Shown here piece by piece: positions 54,850-63,917 of a DNA stretch of 64,000 nucleotides (within the stretch, counting starts at the first letter, position 1; each line of letters begins with the position of its first letter). This stretch comes from DASTFY01 sp963813375 (GTDB lineage Bacteria > Actinomycetota > Acidimicrobiia > Acidimicrobiales > Ilumatobacteraceae). The notes beneath the pieces were generated by a model. That model did not search any database. It had not been told where the DNA came from and saw only the letters and a program-made list of their open reading frames with translations. The position numbers were made by a program, and so were the translations under genes. The stretch is taken from positions 186,001-250,000 of the forward strand of contig CAWEYT010000019.1 of assembly GCA_963813375.1 (NCBI GenBank), in the 5' to 3' direction.

Positions 54850-55869
54850 TGCTCGCCCTTTCGTTCCTCGAACCTTCACGGCTGTGGTTGCTCGTCCTGC
54901 CGATCGTGCTGCTGGCCGCCTACGTCGTCTCGCAGCTGCGCCGGCGGGGCTACGTCGTGCGCTTCACCACCATGGAGCTGCTGGACTCGGTGGCGCCCAA
55001 GCGTCCCCGCTGGCGGCGGCACCTTCCGGCGATCGGCCTGCTGCTCGGCCTCGTGGCCCTCTCGCTGTCACTGGCCAAGCCGGCCGTGGCCAGCCAGGTG
55101 GCCGACGAGCGAGCCGTCGTCGTGCTCGCCATGGACACCTCTCTCTCGATGGAGGCCGACGATGTCGCGCCCGTCCCGTCTGGCGGCCGCGCAGGAGGCG
55201 GCGCAGGCCTTCGTCGACAACGTGCCGGATGGCGTGCGTGTGGGCCTCGTCGGCTTCGACAACGGCGCCCGTCTGCTGGTCCCGCCGACCGACAAGACGG
55301 AGGTCATCGAGCGGGCGGTGGACCGCTTGACCCTCGGCGAAGGGACGGCCATCGGCGAGGCGGTGTTCACCTCGCTCGACGCCATCACCGAGGCGCTCCA
55401 GGCCGATCCCGAAATCGAGGCGTCGCGGACGAGCGAGGCCGCGCCGGCACCCGCTGCGGGCGACACCGGGGACGAGCCGCAGCCGGCCGTGGTGGTGCTG
55501 CTGTCCGACGGGGAGAACACGGTCGGGCGCTCGAACGACGAGGCCGCCGCGGCGGCCGCCGCGCAGGGCCGCCCGGTGTACACGGTGGCCGTTGGTACCG
55601 ACAGCGGTCAGATCACACTGCCCGACGGCAGCTCGCAGCCCGTGCCGGTCAACCGACCCGCGCTGGCGGACCTCGCCGATCGGACCGGAGCCCGGTCGTT
55701 CACCGCGTACAGCTCGGACGAGTTGCGCCAGGTCTACGAGGACCTCGGCCGCACGCTGGCCAAGGAGCCCGTCCAGAAGGACGTCAGCGGCTGGTTCGTC
55801 GCCGGCGCCATGGGCCTCCTCGCTCTGGCCGCCCTCGGCTCGCTCCTCTGGTTCGCCCGGCTGCCCTGA
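54849..55869 (+). CDS. BatA-like VWA-domain membrane protein (frameshifted as read)
   Basis: N-terminal two-helix BatA segment (FLEPSRLWLLVLPIVLLAAY; HLPAIGLLLGLVALSLSLA), then VVVLAMDTSLSMEADDVAP with the MIDAS motif DxSxS. A +1 shift near 55170 (GCGCCCGTCCCG) leads into SRLAAAQEAAQAFVDN. Later GEGTAIGEAVFT supplies the MIDAS Thr and VVVLLSDGEN the Asp. A C-terminal helix ends LLWFARLP. About 340 residues. Partner of MoxR and DUF58; an outward-facing metal-dependent binding domain is expected. Confidence 0.85.
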
Positions 55870-55927
55870 GGCGGCCAGTCAGCGGAGCGCAGCGTGGCGC
55901 GGCCCCGCTGCACCCCCCGCTCGCGGC

Positions 55928-56833
55928 TCAGGTGCTCGTCGGCGACCCGAGCGCGGCACGTGCGGCCTCGAAGGCGGCGCGCTGCGCATCGCTCGCCGTC
56001 GCCAGGGCCTCGTCGTAGGCGGTCCTCGCCCCGTCGACGTCGCCGAGGCGCGTCTTGAGGTCGGCCACCGCGGCCCAGTAGTCGGCCGTGCGCTCCGGGC
56101 GCCGTGCCGCGGGTGCGATCTCGACCGCTCGCTCGTGCTCGGCCAGCGCGGCGCGCAGCGCCTCGCTGCTCGGTTCCTCGCCGGACGGCGGGTTGGCCTC
56201 GAGCAGCCCGAGCAGGTGGTGCGACTCCGCGGCGACGTCGGCCAGGCGGGTCGTTCCCTGGTCGTAGGCGGCGGCGACGGAGCGCAGGAGCCCGGCACCC
56301 TCGCCCCAGGCGTCGGCTTTGCCGGCGATGCTCAGGCAGATCAATGTCCGGGCCCGCCCGAACGTCGACCGGGCCCCGATGTCGGCGAACTCGGGTGGGT
56401 CCTCGACGGAGGCGGCCTGCGCGAAGTGGTCCAGGGCCTGGCCGAGCGCGGCGGCGTCGGCGACGGAAGGCCCACACGTGTCGTCGCCGTCACCGACGGC
56501 GAGCTCCACCTCTCCCAGCCCGATCAGCAGCCGTGCGGAACCGGGCGCCAGCTCGAGGCCGGCTTCGTAGGCGGCGCGGGCGTCCTCGAGGCGGCCGAGC
56601 TCGCCCAGCGCGTTGCCCTCGAACAGCTTGAACGTCTCCCGGCCGTCGTCGTCGGGCCACTGCGCGTCGGCTGCTTCGAAGCGGGTCAGCGCCTCTGCCG
56701 GCTGACCGACCGAGAGGTGCGCGAGCCCGGCCAGGAGCTCCAGGACCGACTGGCCGCGCGCCAACAGATCGGTGCCCTCCCCGAAGCCGTTCATGGCCGA
56801 TCCGGCCGCGACAGGTCCGGCCAGGTCGGCCAC
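55928..56833 (-). CDS. TPR-repeat protein
   Basis: 301 residues, all helical. Repeats of the TPR pattern are visible: AEALTRFEAADAQWPDD, GNALGELGRLEDARAAYEAGL-type, and TRLGDVDGARTAYDEALATAS. No signal peptide in this frame. The start is unclear: the GTG at 56833 is the first in frame, but a +1 shift there would join it to an upstream GTG at 56909 and the segment TEGKRRQVVFLSRY. Likely a scaffold; partner unknown. Confidence 0.65.
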   Translation of the reverse strand: MADLAGPVAAGSAMNGFGEGTDLLARGQSVLELLAGLAHLSVGQPAEALTRFEAADAQWPDDDGRETFKLFEGNALGELGRLEDARAAYEAGLELAPGSARLLIGLGEVELAVGDGDDTCGPSVADAAALGQALDHFAQAASVEDPPEFADIGARSTFGRARTLICLSIAGKADAWGEGAGLLRSVAAAYDQGTTRLADVAAESHHLLGLLEANPPSGEEPSSEALRAALAEHERAVEIAPAARRPERTADYWAAVADLKTRLGDVDGARTAYDEALATASDAQRAAFEAARAALGSPTST

Positions 56834-56914
56834 GAACGTATCGGCTCAGGAAGACGACCTGGCGGCGCTTGCCCTCTGTCGCGGCGTCGGGTTCGCTGAT
56901 GGAGTGCACCGGCG

Positions 56915-57872
56915 TCAGGGGACGGCGAAGGCGTGCTGCTCGCACTCCTCCTGCGTCCGCGGGGACGGCCCGGCCGGCAGGAAGAAGCAGTAGCGGCCGG
57001 CGCCGAGCGGCGGCGGTTGGAAGTGTCCCTGACCGTCTCCCCTGACCGACGCGTCGACGGTCGTGCTGTAGTCGAAGTCCCAGCGGCTGAAGTTGGAGCT
57101 CGAACCGGTGCCGCACGGATCCGCCTGGTCATCCGACTCGCAGTGAGCCGTCAGGAGGTAGACGTCGAGCGGGATCACAGCGTTCGGCGCGAAGCCGGAG
57201 AGGATGAAGTCCCCGTACAGCGGGATGTGGTCGTTGAAACCGGGCGTACCCATGTCGAAGCCGACGCCGTAGGCCTTGGGTTGTGACCGCACGTCGACCT
57301 GCAACGTGCCCGTGATCGGGTTGGCGCGTCCGGGGACGGTCGCCTCCCACCTCCACTGGCCGAGGTCGTTGATGTCGAACTGGTACAGGACGTTGGGTTG
57401 GCCATCGGTGTTGGGGGGCGTGGTCGGTACCGGCAGCGTCACGCTGACGACCCGGTTCGGCGCCTGGCTCTGCCTGAGCCTGACGACGGTGCCCTCGACG
57501 TCCAGGTCACCACAGGCGAAGATGACGTCGCCCACCTTGTACGGCGACTTCTTGCCTTCGCCCAGCGACGAGCCACGTCCACCGCGGATGCCGTTGGCAA
57601 CTGTCGTCTCGCCGCACGGGAAGTACAGCCGGCTCCCGCCGAAGAAGACCGTGAACTCGAGCAGGGACGGCAGCGGCTTCGGGGGAGGTTTGACCTGGTT
57701 GTGCGTCAGGACCCCCGCCGTTCGTCGACGGCGGGACGCACGACACCAGCACGAGGGCTGCCGCGCAGAGCCCGAGCGCCGCACGCCGGGCGGGCCGCGC
57801 CCGATGTGCCCGGATTGGGCGGTGTGGGCCAGAGGCGCGGTGTGCGAGCCAACCGGGTAGTTCAGCAGCCAT
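56915..57872 (-). CDS. Lipoprotein of unknown function (frameshifted as read)
   Basis: ATG at 57872. A long basic N-terminal region (to about residue 33) precedes the hydrophobic segment and lipobox VLVSCVPPS. One extra G in a run of five near 57712 breaks the frame; corrected, it reads STNGGVLTHNQVKPPPKPL and on to a beta-rich domain with several Cys (FPCGETT, IFACGDLD, AHCESDDQADPCG) that may form disulfides, ending in EECEQHAFAVP. About 318 residues. No family recognised. Confidence 0.6.
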
Positions 57873-57982
57873 GACCGCGCTCCCTCCCTCGGACCGTCGG
57901 GACCATCCAACGGTTCAGAGGCCCCCGGGCCGGTCCAAGATACCTCACCCCCGGGACGGCCTCCGGGAAATCGGTTCGTCGG

Positions 57983-57988
57983 TAGGCT
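57983..57988 (+). promoter_or_regulatory. Candidate -10 element, leaderless
   Basis: TAGGCT ends 7 nt before the ATG at 57996 of tldD; no ribosome site lies between. Confidence 0.35.
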
Positions 57989-57995
57989 CGCCGCC

Positions 57996-59407
57996 ATGCC
58001 CGACGAGTCGAACACCTGATCGACGCCGACCTCGTCCAGCGGGTGCTGGGCGCCGGCCTGCGGACCGGAGCCGAGTTCTCCGAGGTGTACGTGGAGGACA
58101 AGCGCTCCTCTTCGGCCAACCTGGACGACGGGAAGGTCGAACAGGTGACGTCCGGCCGGGACCGAGGTGCCGGCATCAGGGTCGTCAAGGGCGAGACCAC
58201 CGGGTACGCCCATACGGCCGATCTCAGCGAGGCCGGCCTCCTCGCCGCGGCGGAGGCGGCCGCGGCGGCGGCCAGCCAGGGTGGGGGAGGAGCGCGCATC
58301 GTCGCGCTCACCCGCCGGCCCGAGCACCGGGTGAGCGACGTGGCGATCGCGCCGGACACCATCGGCAAGGCGGCCAAGGTCCAGCTCCTCCTGCGGGCCG
58401 ACGAGGCCGCCCGCGATGCCGGCGCCGCCATCGTGCAGGTGTCGGCCGGTTACGGCGACAGCCGCAAGCGCATCCTGGTGGCCAACTCCGACGGCGTCCT
58501 GGCCGGTGACGAGCAGGTGCGCACGCTGTTCCGCGTCAGCGTCGTGGCCAGTGGCGACACCGGCCTGCAGACGGGTTACGAGTCGCTCGGCCACACCATC
58601 GGGTTCGAGCTCTTCGACCAGCACGACGTGGAGGAGATGGCCCGCCGGGCCGCCCAGCAGGCGATCACCAAGCTCAACGCCCGCCCGGCACCGAGCGGCA
58701 GCCTGCCCGTGGTCATCCGTCGGGGCAGCGGAGGCGTGCTGTTCCACGAGGCGTGCGGACACGGGCTGGAGGCCGACCTGGTCGGGAAGGGCGCATCGGT
58801 GTTCAAGGGTCGGGTCGGCGAGCAGGTCGCGGCCCCGATGGTGACGCTCGTCGACGACGGCACCATGTCAGGGGAGTGGGGTGCCATCGGCTACGACGAC
58901 GAGGGCCACGCCTCCCAGCGGAACGTCCTCATCCAGGACGGCGTCCTCACCGACTACATGTGGGACTTCCTGCGCTCGCGCAAGGAGGGTCGGCCCCAGA
59001 GCGGCAACGGCCGCCGGCAGAGCTACATGCACCTGCCCATGGTCCGGATGACCAACACCTTCGTGCTCGACGGCGCCGACGACCCGGACGACATCGTGCG
59101 GGCCACCGACCACGGCGTGTACATCGCGCAGCTCGGCGGCGGGCAGGTCAACACGGCGAGCGGGGACTTCGTGTTCGGGATGACCGAGGCCTACCTCATC
59201 GAAGACGGCGAGATCACCGATCCCATCCGCGAGGGCAACCTGATCGGCAACGGGCCCCAGGTGCTGAAGGACATCGACCTGCTCGGCAACGACTTCGCCA
59301 TGGGCATGCCCGGCACGTGCGGCAAGGACGGCCAGGGCGTGCCGGTGGGCGACGGTCAGCCGACGCTGCGGGTCAAGGCGCTCACCATCGGTGGCACGGC
59401 CGCCTGA
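57996..59407 (+). CDS. tldD: TldD metalloprotease (frameshifted near the start as read)
   Basis: From the ATG at 57996 the frame stops after seven codons; a -1 change near 58012 joins it to HLIDADLVQRVLGAGL, the normal N-terminus. The rest is continuous to 59407. Zn motif HEACGH (HExxxH) in GVLFHEACGHGLEADLVGKG; further conserved blocks IGYDDEGHASQRN, SYMHLPMVRMTNTF and the C-terminal PGTCGKDGQGVPVGDGQP. TldD supplies the active site of the TldD/TldE protease, which trims modified peptides or unfolded chains. Partner gene 29 bp downstream. Confidence 0.88.
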
Positions 59408-59436
59408 GGCCGGCCGGCATCGAACGAAGGACGGTC

Positions 59437-60777
59437 ATGGACGACCTGTTGGAGCTGGCCACCGGCATCGCCGGGCAGGCGCGCGACGGCGAGGAGATCG
59501 AGGCCTACGTGGCCCGGGCCAACGACACCGCGGTCCGCGTCTACGAGGGCGAGGTCGAGCACTTCACGTCGGCCCAGTCGGAAGGCGTCGGCATCCGCGT
59601 CGTGAAGGACGGCCGGATCGGCTTCGCCTACGCCGGCACGCTGGACCCGGCCGGGGTGGAGGAGGTGCTGGCCGAGGCCAGGGACAACGTGAGCTTCGGG
59701 ACGCCCGACGAGTGGGCCGGGCTGGCCGAGCCCGATGGTGTGGCCGTCGTCGAGCAGGACCTGTGGCGGGAGGAGCTGCTCTCGCTGCCCACCGCCGACA
59801 AGATCGCCCTCGCCAAGGAGCTCGAGCGCCTCACCCTGGCCGCCGATAGCCGGGTGCGGGTGGACGAGGCCGACTACGCCGACGTCCGCGCCGAGGGCGC
59901 GGTGGCCACGAGCACCGGCATCGCCACCGCAGGACGCGAGACCGGCGCCTACCTGTCGGTGAGCACGCTGGCCGACGACGGAGATGTCACCCACACCGGC
60001 TTCGGGTTCACGGTCGGGCGGTCGCCGGCCGACTTCGATCCCGAACGGGCGGCGCGCGAGGCGGCCGACCGGGCCACCCGGCTGCTCGGCGCCACCAAGC
60101 CGAGCACGGGCAAGGTGACGGTCGTGCTCGACCCCTTCGTGTCAGCGCAGTTCCTCGGCATCATCGGCGCCACCCTGAACGGCGAGGCGGTGCTGAAGGG
60201 GCGTTCGATCTTCGCGGGCCGCATCGGGGAGGACGTGGCGGCTGCCAACCTGACCCTGATCGACGACCCCACCAACCCGCTCGCCTACACGGCCAGCGAG
60301 ATCGACGGCGAAGGGCTCGCCACGCGGCGCAACGTTCTCATCGACGGTGGCGTGCTGCAGATGTTCGTCCAGTCGAGCTACAGCGCCCGTCGCAGCGGCG
60401 ACGCGCCGACGGGCAACGCCACCCGGGGCGGGTTCAAGACGACGCCCGGCTGCGGCTGCCTCGCCCTGTCGCTCGTGCCGGGCACCCGCAGCCAGGCCGA
60501 GCTGGTCGCCGACGTGGACGAGGGCGTGCTCATCCAGATGGTCCAGGGCCTGCACTCGGGCGTCAACCCGGTCTCGGGCGACTTCTCCACCGGAGCGTCC
60601 GGGCTCATGATCCGGGGTGGACAGCTGGCCGAGCCGGTGCGGGAGTTCACCATCGCGTCCACGCTCCAGAGGATGCTGAAGGACGTGGTCGAAGTGGGCG
60701 GCGATGTCGAGTGGCTCCCGATGAGCGCGGCGGGCCTGTCCCTCGTGATCCGCGACGTCACCATGAGCGGGGTCTGA
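59437..60777 (+). CDS. TldE/PmbA-family protein, TldD partner
   Basis: 446 residues, intact, ATG at 59437 with GAAGGA upstream. Same fold as TldD but the HExxxH segment is replaced by VVLDPFVSAQFLGIIG, so it is the non-catalytic subunit. Conserved blocks: SEGVGIRVVKDGRIGFAY, TGNATRGGFK and VNPVSGDFSTGASGLMIRGG. It forms a heterodimer with TldD. No lasso, microcin or RiPP precursor gene is visible nearby. Confidence 0.9.
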   Translation: MDDLLELATGIAGQARDGEEIEAYVARANDTAVRVYEGEVEHFTSAQSEGVGIRVVKDGRIGFAYAGTLDPAGVEEVLAEARDNVSFGTPDEWAGLAEPDGVAVVEQDLWREELLSLPTADKIALAKELERLTLAADSRVRVDEADYADVRAEGAVATSTGIATAGRETGAYLSVSTLADDGDVTHTGFGFTVGRSPADFDPERAAREAADRATRLLGATKPSTGKVTVVLDPFVSAQFLGIIGATLNGEAVLKGRSIFAGRIGEDVAAANLTLIDDPTNPLAYTASEIDGEGLATRRNVLIDGGVLQMFVQSSYSARRSGDAPTGNATRGGFKTTPGCGCLALSLVPGTRSQAELVADVDEGVLIQMVQGLHSGVNPVSGDFSTGASGLMIRGGQLAEPVREFTIASTLQRMLKDVVEVGGDVEWLPMSAAGLSLVIRDVTMSGV

Positions 60778-60784
60778 GCGGACC

Positions 60785-61496
60785 GTGCCGGCACCGGCAC
60801 CGGTCGCCGTCGAGCGCCACCCGCACCTGGCCGAGCCGCTGGCGCCGGGCTGGGTCCGCGTCGATCTCCACTCGCACACCATGTGGTCCGGTGACTCGAC
60901 CACGACCGCTGACGAGCTCGAGGAGGCGATCGTCGCCAGCGGGCTCGACGTGGTCTGCATCACGGACCACAACGCGGTGAAGGGTGCGCAGGAGCTGGCG
61001 AACAGGTTGCCGTGCCGTGTGGTGGTGGGGGAGGAGCTGCGGACGCACGCCGGCGAGATCATCGGGCTCTTCCTGACCGAGCGGGTGCCCTTCGGTGTCG
61101 CGCCCCTCGAGGCCGCGCAGCTCATCAGGGACCAGGGTGGGGTGGTCTACATACCCGCACCCGTTCGACGCGCTGCGGCGGAACCTGGCCGAGCCGGCGC
61201 TGCTCGAGCTCACGCAGGCCGGGATGATCGACGCCATCGAGATCCTCAACGCCAAGACGGCGCTGTCCCACCTGAACGAGCGGGCCGCGGCGTTCGCCGC
61301 CGAGCACGGCCTGCCGGGGGGAGCAGGGAGTGATGCCCACGTCCCGGAGGCCCTCGGGGCGGCCTACGTCGAGATGCCCGACTTCGACGGGCCGGCCGAT
61401 TTCCTGGCCAAGCTGCCGCTGGGTCGCGTCGTCGGCCACCACGCCGATCCCCACCGAGCGTGGCGCCCTCGCATCGTGCCGAGCACGTCGGCCTGA
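60785..61496 (+). CDS. PHP-domain phosphoesterase (frameshifted as read)
   Basis: GTG at 60785, 7 bp after tldE. Metal motif RVDLHSHTMWSGDSTTTADEL (the first HxH of PHP domains), VVCITDHNAVKGA and VVVGEELRTHAGEIIGLF. One extra C near 61157 (ATACCCGCACCC) breaks the frame; corrected, VYIPHPFDALRR supplies the next His, and GGAGSDAHVPEALG the last Asp-x-His. About 237 residues. PHP proteins of this length hydrolyse phosphate esters of nucleotides or small molecules. Confidence 0.82.
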
Positions 61497-61607
61497 CCGG
61501 ACGCTCCCGACGGCGCCTCCGGCGCCCACCGTCCGTCGCCTTGGCGGTGCCAGCCCCTAGCGTGCCGCCGACCCCGCCCCTGTCGCCCCCTCCCCCTGAG
61601 AGCGTCC

Positions 61608-62435
61608 GTGCCGATCTACCACGCCATCATCCTCGGCATCGTCCAGGGGTTGACGGAGTTCCTTCCCATCTCCTCCTCGGGCCACCTGCTCCTCGTCCCG
61701 TGGCTGTTCGAGTGGAACGACTTCGACGACAACTCGGTGGAGAAGGCCTTCGACGTGGCGCTCCACATCGGCACGCTGATCGCCGTCGTCGCCTACTTCC
61801 GCAAGGACCTGGCCGTGTACGCCCGGGACGGGCTTCGGGCGGTCTTCCGGCGCAGCGAGCCGGTGACGAGGGAGGGCCGCCTGGCCTGGCTGCTGGTGCT
61901 CTCGTCGATCCCGGCCTTCATCGTGGGTGGGCTCTTCGGGGACACCATCGACGAGGAGCTGGGAACGATCCCGCTCATCGCCATCTCGCTCATCTTCTTC
62001 GGTCTGCTGTTGGGCTGGGCCGACCAGCGCTCGCGCCGCGACCGCAGCATCGACGGGTTCACGCGCCGGGACGCGCTGCTGGTCGGCGCCGCCCAGGTCG
62101 TCGCGCTGAACCCGGGGACGTCGCGCTCCGGCATCACCATCACGGCCAGTCGCTTCCTGTCGTTCAGCCGGGACTCGGCGGCCCGGATCAGCTTCCTCAT
62201 GGCCATCCCCGTGACCGGGGGCGCGGTCGCCTTCAAGATGACGCAGCTCATCAGCGACGGCATCCCCGACGGCCTGCTCACGCCCATGATCGTCGGGATC
62301 ATCACGTCCGGCCTGGCGGGCTGGCTGGCTGTGTGGGGGACCATCAAGTACGTGCGCACGCACAGCTTCACGCCGTTCGTGATCTATCGGGTCGCGCTCG
62401 GGGTGCTGGTTCTCGTGATCTACGCCGCCCGCTGA
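61608..62435 (+). CDS. uppP: Undecaprenyl-diphosphatase
   Basis: 275 residues, eight membrane helices. Removes a phosphate from undecaprenyl diphosphate so that the lipid carrier is reused in cell-wall synthesis (also called BacA; linked to bacitracin resistance). Both catalytic signatures are present: GLTEFLPISSSGHL (about 14-27; Glu17) and PGTSRSGITI (Arg in SRSG). The GTG at 61608 opens the usual MPIYHAIILGIVQGLTE-type start. Confidence 0.95.
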   Translation: MPIYHAIILGIVQGLTEFLPISSSGHLLLVPWLFEWNDFDDNSVEKAFDVALHIGTLIAVVAYFRKDLAVYARDGLRAVFRRSEPVTREGRLAWLLVLSSIPAFIVGGLFGDTIDEELGTIPLIAISLIFFGLLLGWADQRSRRDRSIDGFTRRDALLVGAAQVVALNPGTSRSGITITASRFLSFSRDSAARISFLMAIPVTGGAVAFKMTQLISDGIPDGLLTPMIVGIITSGLAGWLAVWGTIKYVRTHSFTPFVIYRVALGVLVLVIYAAR

Positions 62436-62438
62436 CGA

Positions 62439-63107
62439 TCACGGCGTCCGGGGCGGGTCGCCGCTCACCGCGACCACGACGGTGCCGTTGACCAGTGCGC
62501 CCGCCACCGCCTCCAGCTCCGCACCGTCCACGGCCACGACGACGGCCCGCTCCTGCAGTTGGACGACCTCGGCGTCGCGGGCCACGACCTGCGCGTCGAG
62601 GGCGAGGCCCGCGGCCACGAGGTCCACGCGGTCGCCGGGCTCGACCACCGGCGGCGCGTCACCCACCGGCACCGTCACCGCGCGGCGTCCCGCGGCCAGG
62701 ACCGCGGCGACCGGTCCACCCTCGGCTCGTCCGAGCCGCTGGGGGACGAATGGCTCGCCCGCGCCGATCGCCGAAGCGACCACCGTCCCGGGCGCGACCG
62801 CGCCGAGTGCGTCAGGCGGCCCGACCGCCAGCGGCCACCGCTCGATGTGCACATCGGCTGGTCCGACCGTCCGGCCGGGAGGCAGGTCGACCGTGGCGAC
62901 GGCGACCGGCCGATCGCGACCCCAGCGTCGCCGCGCCGCCTCGGCGTCCGCGGCCCGGTCGAGCACGAGACCGGCCGTCAGCGCAGCCGCCGCGGCCACG
63001 AGGGCCCAGTAGAGGAGAGGATGGCGGGCGATCGCCAGCCGGGCCCGGTGGACCGGCCGGACCGCAAGGGATCGGGAGAGTCGAGGTCTTGATCGAAGGG
63101 CTCGCAC
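62439..63107 (-). CDS. SAF/CpaB-like membrane protein
   Basis: 222 residues from a GTG at 63107. A basic N-terminus, one membrane helix (about 30-50), then a SAF domain: VAVATVDLPPGRTVGPADVHIERWP and GAVAPGTVVASAIGAGEPFVPQRL, the pattern shared by CpaB/RcpC pilus proteins. The C-terminal part resembles the CpaB continuation (GDRVDLVAAG). No other pilus genes are present, so it may be a stand-alone SAF protein. It converges on uppP with 3 bp between stops. Confidence 0.75.
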   Translation of the reverse strand: MRALRSRPRLSRSLAVRPVHRARLAIARHPLLYWALVAAAAALTAGLVLDRAADAEAARRRWGRDRPVAVATVDLPPGRTVGPADVHIERWPLAVGPPDALGAVAPGTVVASAIGAGEPFVPQRLGRAEGGPVAAVLAAGRRAVTVPVGDAPPVVEPGDRVDLVAAGLALDAQVVARDAEVVQLQERAVVVAVDGAELEAVAGALVNGTVVVAVSGDPPRTP

Positions 63108-63164
63108 GGGCGCGCCTCCCAGGGCTCGGAGGAACCTCGGGGGAAGCCGGCGGAGCGAGCGAGC

Positions 63165-63917
63165 CTAGGGCAGAAGCGGGATGGCCCGCTCGATGAGGTC
63201 GCGCACCCGGGTCACGTTCTCGGCCATGCGGGCGAGGACCGCGTCCATCGTCACCGGCTCCTGGCCGTCGACGCCCGCGTCGTAGTCGGTGATCAGGGCT
63301 ACCGCCCCGTAGGGGAGCCCGGCCTCCTTGGCCAGCACCGCCTCCGGGTAGTTGGTCATGTTCACCACGTGCCAGCCCATCTGCCGGAACCAGCGCGACT
63401 CCGCCCGCGTGCTGAATCGTGGGCCCTGGATGACGACCACCGTTCCCCCGTCGTGGACGGTGACCCCCGCGTCCTGTCCGGCGTCCAGGAGCGCTTGCCG
63501 GACACGGTCGTCATACGGATCGGCGAAGGCTTCGTGATGGACGGGCGGGCCGTCGTGGAACGTGTCCTCCCGGCCCCATGTGCGGTCGACGAGTTGGTCG
63601 AGCACCACGAACTCACCCGGGTGGAGATCGGGCTGGAGCGAGCCGGCGGAACAGGGCGCGACGACGCTCCGCACACCGAGCTCCTTCATCGCCCAGACGT
63701 TGGCCCGGTACGGCACCGCCGTCGGCGGGAACTGGTGCCGATGGCCGTGGCGGGGCAGGAAGGCGATGCGACGTCCGGCCACGGTGCCGATGGTGGGCGC
63801 CGCCGCCGGTGGTCCGTACGGCGTGTCGATGTCCACCGACTCCGTATCGGTGAGGAACTCGTAGAACCCCGAGCCGCCGAAGACCCCGATCTCGGCCGCT
63901 GGGGCCCCTCTCGTCAC
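63165..63917 (-). CDS. mtnP: S-methyl-5'-thioadenosine phosphorylase
   Basis: 250 residues. Phosphorolysis of methylthioadenosine to adenine and methylthioribose-1-phosphate (methionine salvage). Motifs: EIGVFGGSGFYEF, FLPRHGHRHQFPP, VVAPCSAGSLQPDL, VIQGPRFSTRAESRWFR and VNMTNYPEAVLAKEAGLPY; NMTNYPEA with Asp in ITDYDAG marks the purine site. The GTG at 63917 overlaps the upstream stop as GTGA. PC-SAG rather than SATG is seen in bacterial MTAP-II-like enzymes, so inosine or guanosine specificity cannot be fully excluded. Confidence 0.92.
   Translation of the reverse strand: MTRGAPAAEIGVFGGSGFYEFLTDTESVDIDTPYGPPAAAPTIGTVAGRRIAFLPRHGHRHQFPPTAVPYRANVWAMKELGVRSVVAPCSAGSLQPDLHPGEFVVLDQLVDRTWGREDTFHDGPPVHHEAFADPYDDRVRQALLDAGQDAGVTVHDGGTVVVIQGPRFSTRAESRWFRQMGWHVVNMTNYPEAVLAKEAGLPYGAVALITDYDAGVDGQEPVTMDAVLARMAENVTRVRDLIERAIPLLP

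Noticed and set aside
5231..61496. Programmed +1 frameshifting as a shared regulatory system.
   Set aside because: The shift sites share no slippery motif or downstream structure, several occur within one gene, and single-base removal in GC runs explains them as read errors.
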